From assembly GCA_940671915.1 (NCBI GenBank), contig CALNVZ010003426.1, positions 41,913,408-41,977,407 of the forward strand: a stretch of DNA of 64,000 nt. Reading direction: 5' to 3'. Made by a program: the position numbers and the translations under genes. The DNA comes from Paracentrotus lividus (taxonomy: Eukaryota; Echinodermata; Echinoidea; Camarodonta; Echinidae). Of the stretch, positions 56,601 to 64,000 are shown one piece after another (the stretch's first letter is position 1; every line of letters begins with the position of its first letter). Under the pieces are notes generated by a model that made no database searches, had not been told where the DNA came from, and was given only the letters and a program-made list of their open reading frames with translations.

Positions 56601-58447
56601 GTTGAACTGGAAATTAAAGTTTGGCATCTGATGATAGTACTGTTAGACTTTGGAAATAATGTTATTCTATACTATGTTTATATAGGATAGTACAGTAATT
56701 TGTAATATGATCCTTAATATTTTGAATTGACTTCTTGAAAAAAAAATTGGTAAAATTAATCTAACTCTATCTGCGCTCATTCTGTATTCAACACCAGGCA
56801 CGTATAACACAATACCGGCCGTGACGTCACGTACCCTCACGAAGTGTAAGGTACACTAGTCTTTCAACCTACAGGCAGGAGGTTATTTCGCATGAAGCTA
56901 TCAAACCAGAATATTGAAGCAAGCAGAAGGATTTTTTGTGAATATGCCCTATCTGTTTGACCTACTATATATGCTATACATTATCTGTAGAACCCAAATT
57001 AATGGCATTCTCCTTCTTAAGTTCAACCTTTAAGTGTGCTTTAGCTTATTATTATCAATTTTAAAACATGCATCTTAGATAAAGAGCGTTTTATGCCATG
57101 ACAATTTCAACCACCGTAAAAAGTTTCTTTCCCTGCGGGAGATGGTCTAAACAGAATGTCATAGCAATGTCATTAAAGCAAACAGTGGACACAGTGTGAC
57201 TCTTTGATACGCTGTGTTCATATTTGATAGTCAATGATAAAACATTATTAAGCCAAACAAACATCGGGCTCTGTTGTCCTTCGAGAATCGGAGTGATTTA
57301 AATATCACTTGTCAATATATGAATTCCTGTTAAGCATTTCAAAAAGCAAAGTTGTGCAAAGTTTCTTGCTGCATAACATTTCCAATTAAACTCTTGCTTA
57401 TTAAATCAGGTATAGAATGTTTTTCGACCCAATTACAACTCGCAAGGGATAGGCAACTTTGAAATGAAAAATAATTTACCACCGACATCAATTTCAAATC
57501 TCATCTAGGTCGTAGTTTGCCAAATTTTCAAAGCAATCCAATTTACTATTAATCTTGTTATTATGACATTAGTGATATATTATTAAGAAAATATAATAAA
57601 CCAGATGCAACAGAAAAAGGGCGTGAGAAATATACACACATTAAGTTCATTTCGTTGATTCTGGTCAAAATGTAAACATTTTTTTCTTAATAATGCGAGT
57701 AGAATATTATATCAAAACAATTTGTGTGGAGCTGAACAGTAAATTTGCTTCTGTGATCAGGCTTGACCCCCCCCCCCAAAAAAAAAAAAAGAGCAAAAAC
57801 TCTATCACAGCCTGTATATCCACGACATCTGTATAATGTTGGTAATGTTATCAATAGTAACAATAATGATAATATTCAATATTTATTATGCGCCTATATT
57901 TTTTAATATTTCATACGACCTGTGAGATTAGTATTGCTCCAGCTCAATACACGCTTTGATCCCTGGCTTTTGTCTCGCTGATGTGTTCGTACTCAATCCT
58001 CATCATTAAGCAATTTAACTGGTATAAAATATTAATATCTTTGAAACTACAACAGCAACGAAAACAAAAACAACGCGAGCTACTACCATATAAAGTGCAA
58101 CGATGCGATAATTTTGTCATATCATTAATCTCTTTTTAATCTGATTTGTCGAAAATAGTGCTCTACAAATTTTTAGAACACTATAAGGTGCCCTTAATCT
58201 TAAAAAATATGATCTGTTATTAGCATTTATAGATATACCATGTATACAATTATCTATGTAACAGTGTAAATAACATATTAATAAAATAGTAAACATTTGT
58301 AAGATGTAAGAGGCTTATAAAAGATCAGGTAGCCATGTTAAAGAGGCAGTTCCATCGCGCATTAAGTAGAATATATTGGATATATATATATATTATTATA
58401 TATATATTATATATGATATATATTAGATGCTTCTTGTTGGGAATGTA

Positions 58448-58527
58448 GTCGAAATAAAACAAGCCAGAAGCTTGGGCAAATAGAAGTCGTTTTCACCACA
58501 CGCCAATCTCATCTTGTTTTATTCGAC
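58448..58527. repeat. Short hairpin
   Basis: gtcgaaataaaacaag (58448-58463) and cttgttttattcgac (58513-58527) are inverted copies separated by about 50 bases, between an AT palindrome and a TG microsatellite. No function is evident. Confidence 0.55.
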
Positions 58528-60479
58528 GTATATGTGTGTGTGTGTGTTGGTGTGTGTGTGTGTGGGTGTGGTTTTAATATAGTATATATAGTAAAATTAA
58601 ATCCCAATCTTATATACAAGTAAAAAAGTAAAACGGGCCCATTGAGTACGTGCTATGCAGGAGTCCACTTTTATTTACGACAATGTTCGTCATAAAGATG
58701 GAATATTGTTTTCTGGCTCAAGCGACATATGTTCGCTGTCCGTTATTAATTTCTTGATGTGTTTGTCACCTGCTTTCAACTTCTGGGATCTGGGTATATC
58801 TGGACGCCCCTCAAGCCCTTACCGGGGATTTTTCTTCAAAAAAGTTGTCAACCCCCAGAAGATGGCCTTTCGTCATTTTTCTTATTTTGGGGCGCCTTTT
58901 TGTTCCGACTTGACAACAAGCCGCCCTATCCTAGAAGAAAGTCCGCTGAATGTAAGTATGAATTGTTATGTTGGCTCGCACTTAGTTATCTAGCATTAAT
59001 GAGTAAGTGATCTTTAGAGCAAGGTACATACGTATGAGGGTTCAAATTCAATTTATCACTGTGCTTCTAAGCACATATGACAATTAGCTAGTCTAACGAG
59101 AAATATATGCTAAATTCAAAAATCTAGATGGCCAATGAAAATGTTTACAGAGGGAATGATATTGTCGCCTTGTCACAAGGCAAGAATTTAAGAGTGGATT
59201 AGATATTTTAAGTGGTTGAGCTGTTTTTATTTTTGTGGATTCAACATGATGGAAATATAGGATATTGTCCGATTGTCACGCAATCTCGTGCTTTTACTTC
59301 AATCCTGCTGTGACAGAACTTAGCTGTAGAAAATTCTTATAGATTGCTAAATACAAGACAAGGTCATAAACGTGAACCCTAGCGCTTTACTACAACTACT
59401 AGCGCTGTAGGGGGCTCTGATATGCTCGGGACAAGACTAAAGGCCGATATAGAAGAACATGACAATCTGCATTGGGCGCGACTAACTGTTATGCGAAAGC
59501 CACGTTAACATGTCAGTATAGCCAGTGAAGTAGCAGGGACAATGACATTCCAGAGAATTACAGTCAGATGCAAATCAATCATTCTTAGTGGTACTAATAA
59601 CTAAATGATTCCACTCTTATGCAACGGTTACAGGGGATAATTAATATTTTATCAATTCTTAATCCAGTTCGGAGCATGGCTTCACAGGAAGTTTTTTAAA
59701 TAATTCATCAAGGGCGCTCTAGACAAAGAAGGTTCCTGTGTCCTAGGGTCGCATGAGAAATTGCGCTTACTTCTACTTAGAAGTACATTGTTGAACCCAT
59801 AATAGCCGCTCAGGGAGGCGAAAGATGAGAACTAACACTTCACTGGTTCGTTAACTGATGCGACGCCACAAGCCCTCAGTCTACTTCAAGAATACGCGAT
59901 GAATTGATTTCGTTATACGTCTATTAGAAATCATGAAACAGTTGTTACTGGTATACAGGCAAGTGATAAATCATTTCTTTCATAGGGAGAAACTTGTATG
60001 TTGGGTTAAACATTGCATATCTTATCTTTAACACCATTGATTTCTTCTCCAATTAGAGCGATGCTCTAACCAAACCATAAAATCAATAAAATTATAGATA
60101 TGCTATTTACTGCTTGCTACATCAGATAGTCCAAACTATTTTCAAGAAAATGAGGTGTAATATTATGGTTAGGCTGTTATTGCATTTTACTGTCATCGTA
60201 ATTTCCGCATACAGAATGAAGTAAAAATTCCGGAAGTATGTTTATTCGTTTTTTACTATAACATCCCTGCGGAAGACTGACTTATGCCTGTCACCATCAA
60301 TAAATAGTTTTATTAGACTTGTATACATTATATAGAAACAGATCACTCAATGCTTTTTCCACAAAATCAGAGGACCTCAGGGGAACTTTATTTGGAAAAA
60401 AACAATTTTAAAGGCTCAAATAACAATAATAAGTAAATATAATAGGTATTAATGGGTATGCTTTACTATTTATCTAATG

Positions 60480-62880
60480 AGAAAAATCGGGTAACAAAAC
60501 ACCGTACATGTGGTTCCGGAATGTCCTACACAAAGATGACTGATAGATTCAACACATGCGTACCCCAACCAGGTTTGTACAGGAACACCATGTTGGACCA
60601 ACTGATAATCAGAAATTAGTCAGCCAATAATTTTATAAGTCACAGTCCTTAAAATTCACTTTACATCAGCATTTAGACTGGCTAAATTTCCTATGAATTT
60701 GATTTCCGATCTCCTTTATGATTGTCGGACAGTAATCTTAATTTACCAACATTCCTTATTCACAAGCGCCGGTATTGTCCAGCAATGGGCTACGAGTTGT
60801 TTATTCTATTGGTGGCAGCTCAGGGTGACAAATGGATGGTCCAGACGGCGTCGCTGAATCCTACTGTCCCGTATGTCCATATTACTATCAATAAGTAGGG
60901 TCTGCGAACCATGTAGAAGAGACGCTGTACCAATGTGACGATACACTAACTGGTTACACGCTAGCCAAATACTTGAAATAGCTATTTTGATACATTATCC
61001 GTTTTGAATATCTACTGAAAGTTGTTACGGCTCATTCTATGAAGTGGATGCAATATTCAATCGTTTTACATATCACAAATAATAAACCGGCGAAAATGTT
61101 AGAATGCGTCTCAAGTACAATCAAGACGTATAAGTTAAGCACATTTATATTTTCTTGATAATTGCATCCGTTTTGGTATTATCGAATATTTAACTCTTGA
61201 GAGGGAGCAAATATTCAAGATGTTTTGTATTATAAAAGGTAGTATCATGATGTAAATAAGGTTAACAGTAAGCATTTTGTAAATTACCAAAAAAAGGTTA
61301 AACTTTAATTCTAAACTACACATCATGTCAAATGTATCACAGACGTTGAAGACAAAAATGTAAATTAAATGACTGATACCAGTCGTAGTTTCCAGAATGC
61401 AATTTCTATATTGAGCCTTCAGAAACAGTCAAAAATGCGTGACAGTCCGTGAAGACAAAAAGGCTCAAAAGTTTTTATTATTAGGTTAAAACTGACGAAA
61501 AATGTATATACAGAAATAAGGTACATGTATATTCTATTTACAGCATTTTTTGTGACATCATGAAATCAGAAAATTTCAGAATTATCACTGTTTGCATGTA
61601 ACATTGTGTAAGGGAGTTTTAATTTCTCCGCATTAAATATCAAAGAATCTCACGCGAGTTTCATAATTTTCCGTCTTGTATCCCATTTTAAGATGTAATT
61701 CAAATACCGAACATGGAATATCGCTTATGAGAACATCATAAATCAATAACATGTTATTATTCATTATTCTGATAAGTAAATTCGTCGTCTTTAATCTTGG
61801 AAATTTTCTACTCAAGCGCGTAGAAAACAGGATAAAGTGGTACAACAGAAGGCATCTCGTACTTTAGGTATTCAAAAATAGCTGAAATTTCTTTTTAAGA
61901 TGAAATTTCCACCGAACTGTCAGTTACTTATCATCTTGGTATCCAAAGGATATGATACTATGCATGACGTAAAAGACGACTGTAAAAACGCCTGAACGGG
62001 TCCGACTGTGCCTCACTGGTATGACCTCGCTATTAGGTCTCTATTTGGTATTTGTTTCTGCCGTTCCACTGAAAACGAAAAACAAAATATTAGTTAGTCA
62101 AACTAAAATTCATACATATCCATTCACAATCAATGCTTTTATATACGAGTTTAAATGTAATTATACCTCAACATTCAAAAGACATAATGGGGCCTACAGA
62201 GGATTGAAGTTTCTAATCAAATAAAATAATGTTGGACATTATTTTAGTTCATCTTGGTCATTTAATAATCCCTGAAAGCTTATTTTATCTGTAATTTAAA
62301 AAATTTGTACCAGCTTTGTTTATGCTTGACTTAACCTAGCCAATTTTACAAAAATTGATTAGGCAAAAAACTAGTGAACTTATTTTGTCGTTAATATTCT
62401 CGCCACTGTTCCTATCCTGTGATTCTTGACATTGATCGTCCTTAATATGTTATCTACCTAAATCCGATTAATGAAAGGGGGTTTGGTTTTGTTTTTCCAA
62501 AATATAACGTACATAAAGTAGATATTTTTCGTCCACACCCAAGGTAGATTTGATAACATGTTTTTACTTGGGCGTTACGTAGACAGGTTTTTAGATTGGG
62601 GAATTATTTGCAGTCCGAGGCCTATATTGCCTCCCCCCCCCCGTCTTTTGCCATACCCTGATCGTGGGCGAGTGAAGGTTCGAAATTAATGAATGTGAAT
62701 AGAAATTCGTCAAATGGGGAATCTTACCGAAAGAGCAAATATTAATTGTGAACGCACGTGAATTGGGGCTTTGCAAGGTTTTGCAAACAGTTACAAATAT
62801 GTTTTACATTAAAAAAAAAAAAAAAAAAAAATCCTTCAAATTTATATTAGACAAATAGTTAAACATTTATAAAAAAATTA
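60480..62880. other. Left flank of assembly gap, duplicated sequence of low quality
   Basis: It matches the sequence right of the gap in the same orientation and order. For example accgtacatgtggt, caccggcgaaaatgttagaa-like text, cacatttatatt, gcaaatattcaagatg, cctacacaaa and gtttgcatgtaacattgtg recur after 62906, with small indels every few bases. Treat it as an unjoined overlap. No gene is seen. Confidence 0.75.
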
Positions 62881-62905
62881 NNNNNNNNNNNNNNNNNNNN
62901 NNNNN
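62881..62905. other. Assembly gap of 25 N
   Basis: Exactly 25 unknown bases. A fixed small gap size is a placeholder and not a measured distance. Confidence 0.99.
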
Positions 62906-64000
62906 ACAGCTTAGCCAACTCAAACCCGAAGTAAACAAAAACAACCGGTCCCATGTGGTCCGTTTCCCTACACAAAAAAAATGACTGACTAGCATTTTCA
63001 AACACACTGCGCACCCCAATAACCAGGCTTTTGACAGTGCAAACCACTCGCATACAGTTTGGCCACCTCCCAACATTCATAATGCATTGAAATAGAGGTC
63101 ATGCCCAATAACTATTTTTATACCATCACATTCATCTAAAATGTTCCTTTTACATCAGGCATTTTCAGGACTGGCTAAAATTTTCCTACCTTGACAGATT
63201 TTTGGTAGTTTTCTCGGAGATTTCTCACTTTTCGTGTCGGAATACAGCATTCAACTTCCCAGACAGACCACTGACCAAGTAGATGGCCGGTATTTTCAAC
63301 TCAGTAGTCTTATGTTGGCAGCTAGGGCTGGACATGTGGTGACCGTCCGATATTCCTACTGTCCGGTATTCCTACATCTACCTATCACAAATAAGTACCG
63401 GCGAAAATGTTAGAATGCGCTACTCAAATGTACAGATCATGAACGTATAAGTTAAGCACATTTATATTATTTCTTGATAATTGCATCCGTTTTGGTATCT
63501 ACTCGAAGTATTTACGTCTTTGAGAAGGGAGCAAATATTCAAGATGTTGTATTTATTATAAAGGTAAGTATCATAGAATGTAAATCAAGGTTAACAGTAA
63601 GCATTTTTGTAATATCTACCAAAAAAAGGTTAAACTTTAATTTCTAAACCTACACAATCATGTCAAATGTACACAGACGTGAAGACAAAAATGAAATTAA
63701 ATGACTGATACCATCGTAGTTTTCCAGAATGCAATTTCTATATTGAGCCTTCTTAGAAACAGTCCAAAATGCGTGACAGTCGTGAAGACAAAAGGCTCAA
63801 AAGTTTTATTATTAGGTTAAAACTGACGAAAAATGTATATACAGAAATATAGGTACATGTATATTACTATTACAGCATTTTTTGTGACACAACAGTGAGA
63901 AATACAAGAAATGTGATTATCAGAAATTAATCAAACACTGTTTGCATGTAACATTGTGTAAAGGAGGTTTTAATTTTCTCCGCTTAAATATCAAAGAATC
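62906..64000. other. Right flank of assembly gap, second copy of 60480-61640
   Basis: From its first bases it aligns with the left flank starting near 60480 and runs in step to the end of the window (61640 region). Differences are mainly one- and two-base insertions and deletions, the pattern of uncorrected long reads. No gene is seen. Confidence 0.75.

Larger units (their letters stand above)
48382..60480. other. Long stretch without a supported gene
   Basis: It could be the next intron of the Ig gene or intergenic. I saw AT-rich DNA, a (TG)n tract at about 58530-58570, an AT palindrome at 58380-58435 and small hairpins, but no Ig, transmembrane or other recognisable exon. Possible but weak exon-like pieces are discussed under findings and rejected items. 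Confidence 0.4.

Noticed and set aside
58655..59010. Two overlapping plus-strand frames ending near a good donor (gtaagt at about 58951)
   Set aside because: Neither frame matches a domain, and no acceptor of comparable strength precedes them.

Overview
This is a gene-poor, repeat-rich stretch of a eukaryotic nuclear genome: large introns with GT/AG boundaries, several non-LTR retrotransposon remnants, a tRNA-derived SINE, many terminal-inverted-repeat (TIR) and fold-back DNA elements, long homopolymers and microsatellites. The repeat style, including the frequent short word taggccta(c/t), and the protein sequences suggest a marine invertebrate deuterostome, most likely an echinoderm. That taxonomic call is an inference. 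Only two host genes can be supported, both on the + strand.

Region 1 (1-9.9 kb) holds the last five coding exons of transportin-3 (TNPO3, the SR-protein nuclear import receptor), ending at a TAG at 9080-9082. The first and last of these exons are clean. The three middle ones read as TNPO3 only if the frame is changed several times by single-base steps, while their splice sites are intact. Raw long-read error is the likeliest cause. The introns carry piggyBac-like TTAA elements, palindromic elements, a LINE 3' end and a tRNA-SINE.

Region 2 (9.9-34 kb) is intergenic and is an archive of mobile DNA. Two inverted copies of a 1.9-2.1 kb GGGGAGACC-ended element each carry a different nested insertion (a GTCACACTGAG-ended DNA element in one, a 5'-truncated LINE in the other), so each serves as the empty-site control for the other. 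Between them lie a TA-flanked element with five copies of one 17-bp motif and a CACTG-ended element with palindromic subterminal repeats.

Region 3 (34.3-48.4 kb) is the 5' part of a secreted or membrane immunoglobulin-superfamily gene: a signal-peptide exon, then three Ig domains on four exons. All but one junction is phase 1; the exception is the split inside Ig2. The roughly 9.1 kb intron inside Ig2 has collected an L1/Tx1-like LINE on the minus strand, a CR1/Jockey-like LINE on the plus strand and an array of GCGAGCGCGAAGCGCGAG-type repeats. Ig2 also shows a one-base frameshift. No 3' end of this gene could be found with confidence.

Region 4 (48.4-64 kb) has no convincing gene. Around the 25-N gap at 62881-62905 the two flanks overlap: sequence from about 60.48 kb onward reappears after the gap from 62906 to the window end with dense small indels. 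This is most simply an unjoined assembly overlap of raw-quality sequence, so that part should not be interpreted biologically.
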